Shown here: piece after piece, positions 54,883 to 63,517 of the stretch
Position numbering within the stretch: position 1 is the stretch's first letter
Layout of the letters: each line of letters begins with the position of its first letter
NCBI RefSeq assembly: GCF_009193175.1
Contig: NZ_VUKE01000001.1
Coordinates: 249,089 to 313,088 of the forward strand
Source: Georgenia ruanii
Lineage (GTDB): Bacteria > Actinomycetota > Actinomycetes > Actinomycetales > Actinomycetaceae
Length of the DNA stretch: 64,000 nucleotides
Direction: 5' to 3'
Made by a program: the position numbers and the translations under genes
The notes under the pieces: generated by a model
Seen by the model: only the letters and a program-made list of their open reading frames with translations
The model's database searches: none
What the model was told of the DNA's origin: nothing

Positions 54883-55086
54883 TCAGCGAATGGTGTCGAG
54901 TTCCGGCACCAAGGGCTCAGGGACGAGGCGTCCGATGAGCCTCGGCATCTCTTGCTCAAGGGCAATCCGAGTGAGCAGGCCCTCCCGGATCGTCCCGAGG
55001 TCGTCGCGCTGCGCCACAGCCCGGTAGAGGACGCGGAGGAAGGCCTCGCGGGACTGGCCCTGTTGGGGGTACCACGTGAGTGCCAT
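54883..55086 (-). CDS. 67-residue hypothetical protein
   Basis: A short soluble protein beginning MALTWYPQQGQSREAFLRVL, mostly helical (YRAVAQRDDLGTIREGLLTR, IALEQEMPRLIGRLVPE). AGAGGAAGG lies about six bases before the ATG, supporting expression. I do not recognise a family. It has the size and helix content of small accessory proteins of mobile DNA, but nothing more specific can be said. The gap to its right (55087-55612) has no gene. Confidence 0.5.
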   Translation of the reverse strand: MALTWYPQQGQSREAFLRVLYRAVAQRDDLGTIREGLLTRIALEQEMPRLIGRLVPEPLVPELDTIR

Positions 55087-55440
55087 CGCGACCTTCCTCT
55101 TCTGCGGTTACAGCATAGGAAATCAGGAGACAGCGACAGGGAAGGTACGTGTGTGCGTCAGTGAGCCGTGTGAACGCCGCGGGAGCGCTTAGGCACGAGG
55201 CCCCTACTCACGACCATGGCGCTCTCCTCCTTGAGAACGTGTACCGGTTGACTTCCTCGGTGAGCCTGCCACGACCAGCCCACATCGAGGGACGTTAGGC
55301 TGCCAGATTGGGTTCACCGAAGACACTTAACCACCTCCGAACCACAAGATGTAGTGGCCACCACCGCGACACGCCACGACATGTTGTGTGCGGGTGAAGG
55401 ACAGATGTCAGGGGTATAGGGCATTCTTGGAATGCACAAC

Positions 55441-55491
55441 GACCCCGGCTGGCAAGTTGCCAACCGTAAAGGTCGACGGCCAACCGGGGTC
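55441..55491. repeat. inverted repeat in a 525-base gap
   Basis: gaccccggctggc (55441-55453) and gccaaccggggtc (55479-55491) match at 12 of 13 positions over a 25-base loop. It stands in 55087-55612, where I see no gene. It may be a terminator, an RNA structure or a trace of a mobile element. Confidence 0.6.
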
Positions 55492-55612
55492 GGGATGGTT
55501 CTTGGGGAAGAACTTCCGTTCACCCTACTGCGGACGGTCGCGGTGCGCGGCATAAGGAGCCGGGCAGCGCGTCTGATCAGCAGCGGCCGGGTGCAGGACA
55601 GGAGGCAACACC

Positions 55613-55804
55613 ATGGTGGAGCCGATCAAGCCGGGCACGCCGGCGCCGGGTTCGGGGCAGTGGGAGATCGTGGGGCCGCGCGGCGGCCGCACGGGCGAGG
55701 AGCGCACGGCCGTCCTCGGCAAGCCGCTGCCGCCCACCCCGAAGCCCGGCCAGGGGTACATCTTCGTCGACCCCAGCCGTAACGGCGCGGGCCGGGGCAA
55801 GTAG
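55613..55804 (+). CDS. YjzC-like small protein
   Basis: A 63-residue protein with the YjzC-family order: IKPGTPAPGSGQWEIVGPRG, GRTGEERTAVLGKPLPPTPK and GQGYIFVDPSRN. Proteins of this kind (Pfam YjzC) are short, of unknown function, and found in Bacillus and many accessory regions of actinobacteria. AGGAGG seven bases before the ATG supports the start. Nothing suggests damage. Confidence 0.65.
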   Translation: MVEPIKPGTPAPGSGQWEIVGPRGGRTGEERTAVLGKPLPPTPKPGQGYIFVDPSRNGAGRGK

Positions 55805-55854
55805 CCCCTCGGTGCTCACCTGAGGAACAGCCCCGGCCGCTCTTGCTGCTGGGG

Positions 55855-56290
55855 CTGTTCCCGTTCCCAGGCTTGACGACCATCAGGTCCCACGACGGGC
55901 CAACTACATCGCGGCGATCAACGCCTTCCTTGACCACCTGGCTGCCCGCCAGATCTTGCGCATCGATCGCTCCCGACCCGGACGCGCTGAGCCGCTCATC
56001 ACCATCCGGGCGCACATCATCGCCAAGCCGACTGGGCCCCGACAGGTGAACCCTTCCCGGCCAGCCTCGTCCGCCCAAGACGAAGCCCACCGGAAGGCGC
56101 GGGCCGCCCGGTGGGCCGCTCGCAAGGCCGGGCTGCTGCCACCGGTGCAGCCTGCCCCACGACCGCCCGTCTACCGCAAGCCCGTCGCGACAGACACCCG
56201 GTCCCTCCCGTTGCGGGGCCGCGCTGCATCGTCTGTGGTGGCGCGCTCAGTGAAACGCTCGCCAACCATGGCCGGCACGTCGGCTGCTGA
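55855..56290 (+). pseudogene. frameshifted gene with C-terminal zinc-finger segment
   Basis: One frame reads protein-like from about 55860 to 56190 (RANYIAAINAFLDHLAARQI, LITIRAHIIAKPTG, EAHRKARAARWAARKAGLLP). Another frame then reads RCIVCGGALSETLANHGRHV and GC before a stop at 56287-56289, a plausible CxxC...H...C zinc site that would end the same protein. A frameshift near 56170-56220 is needed to join them, so the gene appears broken. No start codon with a good ribosome site is visible. From 56290 to 56537 I see nothing. Confidence 0.4.
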
Positions 56291-56537
56291 GCAGCGTCGC
56301 AGTCGCGACATGGCGACCTCCCCCTCACCTCCGCGCGTGTCCATACCCGCGCACCGAGGCCGGAGACCTCACCTGCCGGAGCCGACTGGCGTCCGGGCTC
56401 CGCAAGTCCGCCCAAGGCCCGCATCGTCGGGCGCCCGACGGGAAGACGGGATGCGGGCCATCCGATAACGGGGAGGCGGCCTCCTCGACTAGACGTCGGA
56501 ACCTGTCCGTAGGCTCGGTTCGAGAGAGAGGAACTCC

Positions 56538-58319
56538 ATGCCCAACCACGCCCTTTCCCCGTCAGTCATGCTCGCCACCTCCATGCACGCGCAACCGGGC
56601 GTATACGCCGTCCTGCTCGGCTCTGGTGTGTCGACCGGCGCTGGTGTCCCCACGGGCTGGGGCGTCGTACAGGACCTCGTGAGACGCGCTGCGGCAGCAG
56701 CCGCACCGGGCGACTCTGGTTCACTCCAACAGGCCCAAGAGGACCCAGAGGCCTGGTGGGCCGACCACGGAGAAGGCGACCTGGGGTATGCCTCGCTGCT
56801 ACAGACCCTTGCTCCTACCGCCGCTGCCCGGCAGGGCCTCCTCGCTCGCTTCTTCGAACCCTCCAATGAGGACCGAGACGCAGGGATCAAGGTGCCCAGT
56901 CGGGCCCACCACGCCATCGCTCAACTCGTGAAACGAGGTCTCGTTCGCGTCATCTTGACCACCAACTTCGACCGACTCATGGAGCAGGCACTCGACGCGG
57001 CAGGGATCGCCCCGCAGGTCATAACTCGCCCGGAAGCCGTGAACGGCATGGCCCCATTCGCTCACGCCGAAGCCACTGTCATCAAACTCCACGGCGACTA
57101 CAAAGACCTCGGCACGCGCAACACGCCCGAGGAACTCGACGACTACCCCGACGAGTGGAACACGCTCCTACGGCAAGTCTTCGACGAGTACGGCCTCATC
57201 ATCTCCGGCTGGTCAGCCGACTGGGACACCGCCCTCGTCAACGCCCTCGAGACATCCCCGAACAGGCGATACCCGCTGTACTGGGACAGCCGCAGCAGCA
57301 AGAGCGGAACAGCCCAACGCGTCCTCGGATACCGCAAGGGATTGGTGATACGGGGGGCAGGAGCCGACGAACTCTTCGATGATCTCGTCGCGAGCGTCGA
57401 CGCGCTCGAGCGGCTGTCCCAGCCGCCGCTCACCACTGCCATGGCAGTGGCACGGGTGAAGCGATACCTCCCTGACCCCGTCCACCGCATTGACCTACAC
57501 GACCTGGTTATGAACGCGGCCAACGAGGTCGCCGACCACATTGCCGCCCAGCCTTTGAACGGCCTCGACGCCGCCCAGGCCCAGGGGATCTACGAGGGTT
57601 ACCGAGAGGCTGTTGCACCGCTCATCCACATGCTCACGACCGGTGTGTGGCATGACCAAGACGGCATCCACGACAGCCTCTGGATAGACGTGCTCCAACG
57701 GCTCGTCGACGCCGGCACAACGCCGATCTCCTCGGCTATCCGCTGGCTGGACCACGCCCGACTCTGGCCTGGGCTCCTGGCCATGACCGCGATGGGTGTC
57801 GCCAGCGTCCGGCGCGATCGAGAACCGCTCATCATCCGCCTCGCCACCGAAGTGCGAGGACGTGGACGGATGGGCACCGCTGACCCAACGGAGGCTGCAC
57901 AACTCATGCACCCAAACCGGGTGCTGGCGGCCGACTTGGTTAACAACATGCCACGATGGGAAGGGCAACGCTGGCTCTACCCAGCCAGCCACCTGCTCAA
58001 GGCTGACATCCGCAGGTTCTTCGAACCCTTCATCCCGCTCGACGCGGACTACGTGGAGGCCTTCCACGGATACGAGTACCGCCTCGGGCTGATCCAAGAG
58101 CACTCGAAGGGCCTCGGCAGATATCGCGCGTTGAGCGGCGAGTACGCACACGAAGACAGGTGGTCCCACGAGGGCGTGCCGTTCGCGGAAGTCGCGTTCC
58201 GTCAGGCCGGCGAACGAAGCCGCGACTGGCCATGGCCGGCCCTGCTCCAGACCGAAGACCTGGACATCGTCCTGACTCAGCACCGAGAGGTGCTCGCACA
58301 CTACCGGGACCGCTTCTGA
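56538..58319 (+). CDS. SIR2-domain protein (probable defence NADase)
   Basis: A 593-residue protein with an N-terminal SIR2-like domain and a ~300-residue C-terminal region of unknown type. SIR2 motifs: GSGVSTGAGVPTGWG (28-42), TTNFDRLMEQAL (about 140-151) with the catalytic Asn and Asp, and KLHGDY (183-188). Such standalone SIR2 proteins deplete NAD+ during phage infection, stopping growth of the infected cell (DSR, Thoeris and related systems). Here there is no visible TIR or Argonaute partner. GAGAGGAA precedes the ATG. A strong hairpin follows. Confidence 0.88.
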   Translation: MPNHALSPSVMLATSMHAQPGVYAVLLGSGVSTGAGVPTGWGVVQDLVRRAAAAAAPGDSGSLQQAQEDPEAWWADHGEGDLGYASLLQTLAPTAAARQGLLARFFEPSNEDRDAGIKVPSRAHHAIAQLVKRGLVRVILTTNFDRLMEQALDAAGIAPQVITRPEAVNGMAPFAHAEATVIKLHGDYKDLGTRNTPEELDDYPDEWNTLLRQVFDEYGLIISGWSADWDTALVNALETSPNRRYPLYWDSRSSKSGTAQRVLGYRKGLVIRGAGADELFDDLVASVDALERLSQPPLTTAMAVARVKRYLPDPVHRIDLHDLVMNAANEVADHIAAQPLNGLDAAQAQGIYEGYREAVAPLIHMLTTGVWHDQDGIHDSLWIDVLQRLVDAGTTPISSAIRWLDHARLWPGLLAMTAMGVASVRRDREPLIIRLATEVRGRGRMGTADPTEAAQLMHPNRVLAADLVNNMPRWEGQRWLYPASHLLKADIRRFFEPFIPLDADYVEAFHGYEYRLGLIQEHSKGLGRYRALSGEYAHEDRWSHEGVPFAEVAFRQAGERSRDWPWPALLQTEDLDIVLTQHREVLAHYRDRF

Positions 58320-58332
58320 CAGAACGACCACC

Positions 58333-58379
58333 CCGCGCTAGAGAGTGACGGGCGGGGATCACGTCACTCTCTAGCGCGG
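58333..58379 (+). terminator. terminator of the SIR2 gene
   Basis: 18-bp stem, 58333-58350 with 58362-58379 (core gcgctagagagtgacg), 11-base loop, 13 bases after the stop codon. From here to 58559 no gene is seen. Confidence 0.75.
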
Positions 58380-58559
58380 TGGGGTCCGAGGACGACAGCC
58401 CGACAGCAGGCAAGCAGGGCAGGAGCGGCCGCATGGCAGCCAAGGAGAGCGCAGTAGGGAAGTTCGGCGACCCAATTGCGATGCGCCTGGAAGGCTCAGA
58501 AGTACGGTGTCGAACCGAGGCAGGGCCTTTCGCCCATGAACTCGTCTGGAGCGGGTCCC

Positions 58560-59174
58560 TTAGTGCTCCTCGAGAACGATCTCAGCAAGATTCTCTCGGT
58601 CCGGTCCGGTCGGGTAGCGCAGCAGCAACCTTCCGTCTTCCCTCATGACTTGGTAGTCGCCGGGGGAGAACGGGTCCCACTCGGCACGACTGTGCCCCAT
58701 AGGACGACTGAACCGATAACGGATGCCGTCAGGGGATACATAGAGATCGTAACTGACGTCCCCGAGTGCTGGACCTCTCTCGACCAGCCAGTGGCGATCG
58801 CTCATTGACGTTTCGAGACGGTAGTAGTTGCCGAAGTTCGTGATGAAGAGCGCCAAGACGCCGGCCACAGCACCAGCACCCCACAGGATGACGACAAGCA
58901 CCGTGAAAACGACCTTGTCCGTGCGACCGGTCGGAGACGCACCAGTGGCGGCGAGACGGCCGGCGGTAAGAAGCAGCCCGGAGATGGCCACGACAAGGAC
59001 GGCCCAAGCGGCAAGATCGACGACATAGTCGTGACCGTCGACGATGATCTTCCACCCATCGGAGCGAGACTTGATGAGGAGCCCGACGACGACCGAGCCG
59101 ACTGCAGTGAAGGACGCCCACACCCTGAGGTGAAAGCGCATCCGTCGCTGTGGCGGGGTCGTTCCAGAAGCCAT
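58560..59174 (-). CDS. membrane protein with C-terminal soluble domain
   Basis: A 204-residue protein. Three helices (LRVWASFTAVGSVVVGLLIK, LAAWAVLVVAISGLLLTAGR and VVFTVLVVILWGAGAVAGVL ALFI) take up the first ~115 residues. The ~90-residue tail (YRLETSMSDRHWLVERGPAL, YDLYVSPDGIRYRFSRPMGH) is soluble and ends in EIVLEEH. TGAGGAAG precedes the ATG at 59174. No family is known to me. Convergent with the SIR2 gene. Moderate GC. Confidence 0.6.
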   Translation of the reverse strand: MASGTTPPQRRMRFHLRVWASFTAVGSVVVGLLIKSRSDGWKIIVDGHDYVVDLAAWAVLVVAISGLLLTAGRLAATGASPTGRTDKVVFTVLVVILWGAGAVAGVLALFITNFGNYYRLETSMSDRHWLVERGPALGDVSYDLYVSPDGIRYRFSRPMGHSRAEWDPFSPGDYQVMREDGRLLLRYPTGPDRENLAEIVLEEH

Positions 59175-59567
59175 GGCTTCCTCAATTCGTGGCCGGGTGT
59201 CCAACGTATTGGGCGCGGCGCCATGTCTATCGGAAGGGAATGTGAGATTTTCGTGAGGGTAGAGCACGCATGCTCGGGATGACGGCGTGCCCGCGCTGGA
59301 CGGTCGGTTGTACCGGGCTCGTTTGCGGGTTGAGAGGCATTCGGCTGGACGGGCCAGGCATCACCCGATGACGACGGGCGCGTACCGAAGCAGTGGAGGG
59401 CATTCGGGCCATTCCGAACCGGGCGTGCGGACGCGCCCAACTTCAACACAGTGGCGAGGCGTCGTCACCATTGGATCGGAACGGACGGTGACGCCACCCA
59501 CACTCTTGAAAGATCAGTTAGTTTTATGGCTATTCCGTTTGGCGCAACGACGCGGGCAGGAGATGAC
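59175..59567. other. divergent intergenic region with weak promoter candidate
   Basis: 393 bases between two divergent genes. ttgaaa (59506-59511) and ctattc (59530-59535), 18 bases apart in an AT-rich patch, are the best promoter-like pair for the lipoprotein gene. No other feature or reading frame with gene-like content is evident. Confidence 0.3.
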
Positions 59568-60134
59568 ATGGGTCGAAGGACGACGTTCATTTCGTTGGCG
59601 TGCGCCGTCGCGTTCATCTCTCCGGCCTGCACCGCGGCGCCGGACACCAGCGCGGCGAGCGCTCCCGACCCGACCCCTGTCGTGAACCAGCCCGCCCCCT
59701 CCTCTCCGGCGCCCGCTCCGAGTGCCTCCTCGCCAGCGCCGACTCCGAGAGCCCCAGCGGCTGAGGGCGGCGATTGCCCCGACTTGGAGTTCGCGGAACC
59801 CGGGGATCCCGAACAGGTGAGCGGCTGGAAGCAACAGATTCCCGTTGATGGTGGCCCACGCCAGTACGCAAACGGCACGGTCACCCTGGACGATGAAGGA
59901 ACGCCAGTTGCCTACACCGTGGCTCCCGGCGATATAGGCGCATTCATCGCCGCACGGCTGTGCGTCAACCTCGCCTACCTGAATGCGATCAACGGGGTGC
60001 GCCGAACTACGACACTCAACCTGCATCCCGGTGACACGCTCAACCTCGACGCGCACACGATCCTCTCGGTGGGGGACGAGCGGGGCCTAGTCCTTCAGAA
60101 CCCAGTCCCGTCGCCCATCCCGCCGCAACGGTAA
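59568..60134 (+). CDS. secreted LysM-like protein
   Basis: A 188-residue exported protein. Signal sequence RRTTFISLACAVAFISPAC, whose cysteine (residue 21) might be lipidated although the lipobox is not canonical. A long Pro/Ala/Ser linker follows (about 22-60). The C-terminal ~60 residues read like LysM (PVAYTVAPGDIGAFIAARLC, LNAINGVRRTTTLNLHPGDT, LNLDAHTIL), which binds peptidoglycan. AGGAG six bases before the ATG. Probably a wall-bound protein of the accessory region. Confidence 0.7.
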   Translation: MGRRTTFISLACAVAFISPACTAAPDTSAASAPDPTPVVNQPAPSSPAPAPSASSPAPTPRAPAAEGGDCPDLEFAEPGDPEQVSGWKQQIPVDGGPRQYANGTVTLDDEGTPVAYTVAPGDIGAFIAARLCVNLAYLNAINGVRRTTTLNLHPGDTLNLDAHTILSVGDERGLVLQNPVPSPIPPQR

Positions 60135-60310
60135 GCAAGACGCCGACCTGTCCCCATGAGCGCCCTTGAGGGGCACGACGGGGTACGGTCCTCACCCCGC
60201 CGAACGGGCGGCAGCGGGCCCTCATCTACTCTTCTACCAACTTTCATAAGCAGGACGAGTTCGATCAGACGTGCACAGTGAGAACTTCTCCACCGCCTGA
60301 GCGGTCCTGC

Positions 60311-60457
60311 TTACCCGCGTACCCGCGTGATGCGGTCCGGGGAACCGCGCAAGAACCGCACCCTGTCGCGAGTCCGCCCGATCCGCTTGCCGGTGTCCGG
60401 CAACACCCAGTGAGACCGCACGATCGTGCCATCCCGCAACCAGTCCGGGCGTTCCAC
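60311..60457 (-). CDS. possible 48-residue protein
   Basis: A frame just after the gene at 60471-60845: VERPDWLRDGTIVRSHWVLP, DTGKRIGRTRDRVRFLRGSP then DRITRVRG and a stop. The residue composition (Trp, Asp, Arg spacing) is that of a real, DNA- or RNA-binding-like peptide. GTG start at 60457 without clear ribosome site; translational coupling to the preceding gene (stop at 60471) is conceivable. It could also be the tail of a decayed gene. To its left, 60135-60310 shows no gene. Confidence 0.35.
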   Translation of the reverse strand: MERPDWLRDGTIVRSHWVLPDTGKRIGRTRDRVRFLRGSPDRITRVRG

Positions 60458-60470
60458 CGGGGCGCAGCAG

Positions 60471-60845
60471 TTAGCGTTCGAGCCACTTCGCGGCCAGCAT
60501 CCTGTAGGTCTCCGGCTCCTCGATAAGCCCGAAGACCGTCAACCCGTCGCTGCTGAACTCATGACTGTCGAGCAGATGGTCGTCTCCCCATTCACCCTGT
60601 AGTGCCCGGCATCCCCGGTCGTCGTCCCAGTAGCCGATCTGCAACGTGCATTGCCCGGGCGGGACAGCCACCCCGGGAACGTCGGTCATGACCACCAACG
60701 GACGAATGGCCGTGATCACCTGGAAAGAGTCCGGAGCCACATCGTGGACAGCCCAGCGGGAGAAGTAGGCGGTGAGGGCGAGGAGGAAGTTCCGCTCCGC
60801 CTCTGTGCGCGCAGCGTCCCCCGTGAGCGCTCGCACGTTCCCCAT
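60471..60845 (-). CDS. hypothetical protein
   Basis: A 124-residue soluble protein: NVRALTGDAARTEAERNFLL, ALTAYFSRWAVHDVAPDSFQ, VITAIRPLVVMTDVPGVAVP, CTLQIGYWDDDRGCRALQGE and FSSDGLTVFGLIEEPE. I know no family, though such small alpha/beta proteins are frequent as immunity or accessory proteins. The start is uncertain; ATG at 60845 is used, with a weak ggcgag site. No neighbour explains it. Confidence 0.5.
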   Translation of the reverse strand: MGNVRALTGDAARTEAERNFLLALTAYFSRWAVHDVAPDSFQVITAIRPLVVMTDVPGVAVPPGQCTLQIGYWDDDRGCRALQGEWGDDHLLDSHEFSSDGLTVFGLIEEPETYRMLAAKWLER

Positions 60846-61428
60846 CTCGCCAACGTAGAGCACAGCGCCACCACATGATCCGTGACAACCAACGACTCGG
60901 GATATCGGGCCGTACCGGTGAGCCATTCTCAAGAGAGAGTGGTGCATCGCTGGCTGCCAGGACCGCGCCACCACCGACTCACCCCGTGGCGACGGCTCAG
61001 GGCCCCTCGCCTCGGGCAAGGTAACGACGGCTTACCCCCGCGCCGGGAGTTCGCCCACAGCACGAGAGCCCGCCGCGGCGCGACCCGCGTCCGCGCTCTC
61101 CGACCCGGCGAAGAGGGCCTGACGACCGGCCGTGCTCGTCGGCGTTGCGATCCGGCAAGCAGCCGGAAATCAACCACCTCGAGGATGGGGCCGAAGCGCA
61201 ACGCTCTCTCGGCGGATTTCGCCAAAGCCCACTCGCGTAGTGCGGCGATCTGGGATCGGAGCGCCGCCCGGGAGGCCAGAAGTACTCTCAAGTGCGCTGC
61301 CGCAGCGACTGCCGGGTCTGCTCACAACTCGGCTGACAGAACGGCAGGGGTGGGGACATTCCACTCTTGTCTCCACCGTCACCCGACAGTTCTTCTCGCT
61401 TTGGTTATATTTGCCTCGATGGAAAGCA
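60846..61428. other. 583-base region without supported genes
   Basis: Reading frames exist on both strands but none has family-like sequence, consistent codon bias or a ribosome site. A minus-strand stretch near 61150-61290 (ALREWALAKSAERALRFGPI) reads briefly like protein and may be a remnant. Confidence 0.4.
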
Positions 61429-62409
61429 TCATCTGGCTCCCTTGTGTTGGAGCCACTCCGCGGCTTCGCGCACCTCGTCGCCTCTTACGGTGGTCACGTC
61501 TGGGGTGATCGGTGCGTCGTGGGCGATGCTGTGTGGCGCGCGCATGTATCCGGTGGAGATGACGATGAAGGCGCCGTCTGGAAGTGGCACGGTGTCGTTG
61601 GCCGTGGTGAATCCGCCGGTGGGCTGGCCGAAGGAGCGTGTGTTGGGCTGAGCCATCAGTGCGAACAGGGTCCCTTCCGCTGCACTGGCTGTGAACCCTG
61701 ACTGCAGGACAGCGATCGGTAGCGCGTGATCGACGTGGAGGTCGACAAGGCCCGACGTGTAGGGGTCGCCATTCCAAACCAAGTATTCCCGGAGGCTGCG
61801 CTTGGTCACCCGATCGACCTCCCCGTCCGGGTAGGCCACCTCAAGCAGGTCTGCGTTGTTCAGCAGAGGTGACAGCGCGAGGAGCATGGGGGCAAACCCT
61901 CCGCCCGTATTCGCGGTGAGGTCGATGATCCAGCCGCGCGTCACTTCGTCCTGGTGAGTCATGATCCCGGCGACCGCGTCGTGAACGTAGGTAGCGAAAA
62001 GCCGTTGATCCAGGGCGGTGATGGCGGGGACGGTGACGATTCCGATGCCGTCTTCCACGCGCACCGTCGGTGCGACGAACTCGGACGCGCTGGTACCAAA
62101 GGCCGCGATGAAGCCGCCCGCTGTGGGCGGCTCGAAGTGGCTGTGGTGACCGCCGGCCGTTCTCGTCAGGATGGCGAGGATCCGGTACACGTCCCGCGGT
62201 TCGACCGCATCGGTGGCTTCCCGCGACGCGGCACGGAGAACGTCGTGCCACTGCTCGCCTTCGGCGTAGATGCCTTGCTCGAGTACCGGCAGAACTGCCG
62301 CCAGATATTCTCGGGCGTCCTGCCGCGGCGTGCTGGTGGTCGCGAGGAGCCCTGCCGACACGGCGCACGCGGCGGCAGCGAAAACCTTGCGTCCTTTGCT
62401 GCCGCTCAT
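61429..62409 (-). CDS. S41-family peptidase, nisin-resistance-like
   Basis: A 326-residue exported protein with an N-terminal signal/anchor (KVFAAAACAVSAGLLATTST). The C-terminal half is an S41 domain: GWIIDLTANTGGGFAPMLLA and the catalytic serine S242 in SGFTASAAEGTLFALM, followed by FGQPTGGFTTANDTVPLPDG. The TASxAE motif, the GQPTxGFTTAN segment and an upstream histidine cluster (HHSHFEPP, 88-95) resemble the nisin-resistance protein NSR, where a Ser-His pair cleaves lantibiotics, more than C-terminal processing proteases. No PDZ domain is seen. Lantibiotic cleavage is inference. Confidence 0.78.
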   Translation of the reverse strand: MSGSKGRKVFAAAACAVSAGLLATTSTPRQDAREYLAAVLPVLEQGIYAEGEQWHDVLRAASREATDAVEPRDVYRILAILTRTAGGHHSHFEPPTAGGFIAAFGTSASEFVAPTVRVEDGIGIVTVPAITALDQRLFATYVHDAVAGIMTHQDEVTRGWIIDLTANTGGGFAPMLLALSPLLNNADLLEVAYPDGEVDRVTKRSLREYLVWNGDPYTSGLVDLHVDHALPIAVLQSGFTASAAEGTLFALMAQPNTRSFGQPTGGFTTANDTVPLPDGAFIVISTGYMRAPHSIAHDAPITPDVTTVRGDEVREAAEWLQHKGAR

Positions 62410-62677
62410 CGACAGACAATTCTACAGGATCGCTATTGTGTGCGCGGCCTTCCGAGCCATGTAGCGGCCGCGGAGGGTTGCGTCGATCGCGCCGGGAGTG
62501 CCTCGACCGGTCATCATGACGATGCGGTGCTCATCTCCGCTGTCACCGGAAATGCGTCTTCCCTGTGCCCTGATATCACCGGCTCAGTGCCATCCTCGCG
62601 GGGCCATTCCTCTGGGGAACGTCAGTGGGAGCCGATAGGCTCGGACTTCTTTTTAGTGCCGGGAAGGGGCAAGCCGA

Positions 62678-63112
62678 ATGGTAGGAAAGGTTGCTTTGCA
62701 ACTGGCTCGCGTTCTCGTGCTGTTGGCCCTGTTGCGCGCCACGGAGTGGTATGTCACCAGCCGGCCCCAACCGCCCGGCGAGATGGGGGACCTGTGGCGG
62801 CCGTGGGTGGTGGCCTCCGTGATCAGCGCCCTGTTTGTGGCGGTGATGCTGGCGGGGCGCCGATACCGGCACTCCTGGGTCGTGTTGGTTGTAGAGACCG
62901 TTCTCGCGGCCGGGCTTGCGTTCATTTTGCCGGTGCAGTGGATGGTCTGGTTCGGGGTGGGCGGCTGGCGCAACGCCATGGCCAGCGGCTTTGTGCAGCC
63001 ATTGGCGATGGCGTGGCTCGGTGTCGCCATCGCGGTGGGGGTCCGCCAATTCCGAGCGGCAAGAGCGGTAGCCACCGGCCCTTCCCAGACGGACGCGGCC
63101 GCGTCGGCATGA
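62678..63112 (+). CDS. four-helix membrane protein
   Basis: A 144-residue membrane protein: ALQLARVLVLLALLRATEWY, PWVVASVISALFVAVMLAGR, SWVVLVVETVLAAGLAFILP and FVQPLAMAWLGVAIAVGVRQ, with a short Ala-rich tail. GGAAGGGG precedes the ATG. I recognise no family. It is divergent from the S41 peptidase gene across 268 bases in which no other feature is clear. Confidence 0.6.
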   Translation: MVGKVALQLARVLVLLALLRATEWYVTSRPQPPGEMGDLWRPWVVASVISALFVAVMLAGRRYRHSWVVLVVETVLAAGLAFILPVQWMVWFGVGGWRNAMASGFVQPLAMAWLGVAIAVGVRQFRAARAVATGPSQTDAAASA

Positions 63113-63149
63113 ACCCCTATGGGCCGCGATAGTGCCCATCCGCGGGATG

Positions 63150-63480
63150 TAAGGCTCTTCGCTGTCGCCCCGACACCTACCCCGGCGTCGTGGTCCACGC
63201 CGGGGTCCTTGCACAACTCCCCTTACCTGGCCTGCGGGTGCGACGCGTGCGACGACACCGCGGCGTCGCAGGCCGACGAGATCAGGTCTTCGCTGTCGCG
63301 GCGGGCGGGTACCGCGAGGGAGTGCGAGGGCGGCACCATGGGTCGATATGGCGCTGCGGGCGCCCCCGACGGGTCACGTTACGGAAGCAGCAGCACGCGG
63401 TTGTGCGCTGCCGCCCTGGTCGCGGGATGGCGCCGCCTGAGGTCCTTGCGGCACGGCTGGGGCCCCTGGCCCATGCGCGG
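63150..63480 (+). pseudogene. broken gene with CGCDAC motif (DUF6226-like)
   Basis: Three stretches in two frames make sense together: DTYPGVVVHAGVL (from about 63173), then HNSPYLACGCDACDDTAASQ and ADEIR in a second frame, then VFAVAAGGYREGVRGR back in the first. The order GVVVHAGVL-H...CGCDACDD...VAAGGY is that of the actinobacterial DUF6226 family, as I recall it. One extra T near 63210 (ccttgcac for cctgcac) and a second shift near 63285 break it. Either the gene is dead or the sequence has errors. Confidence 0.5.
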
Positions 63481-63517
63481 AGACTCCCAAAGACAGTGAC
63501 CCCCGTACGGTGGGTCG

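Noticed and set aside
60929-61291. 120-codon minus-strand frame
   Set aside because: Only the first ~45 residues look protein-like; the rest is arginine/proline noise, and no ribosome site is seen.
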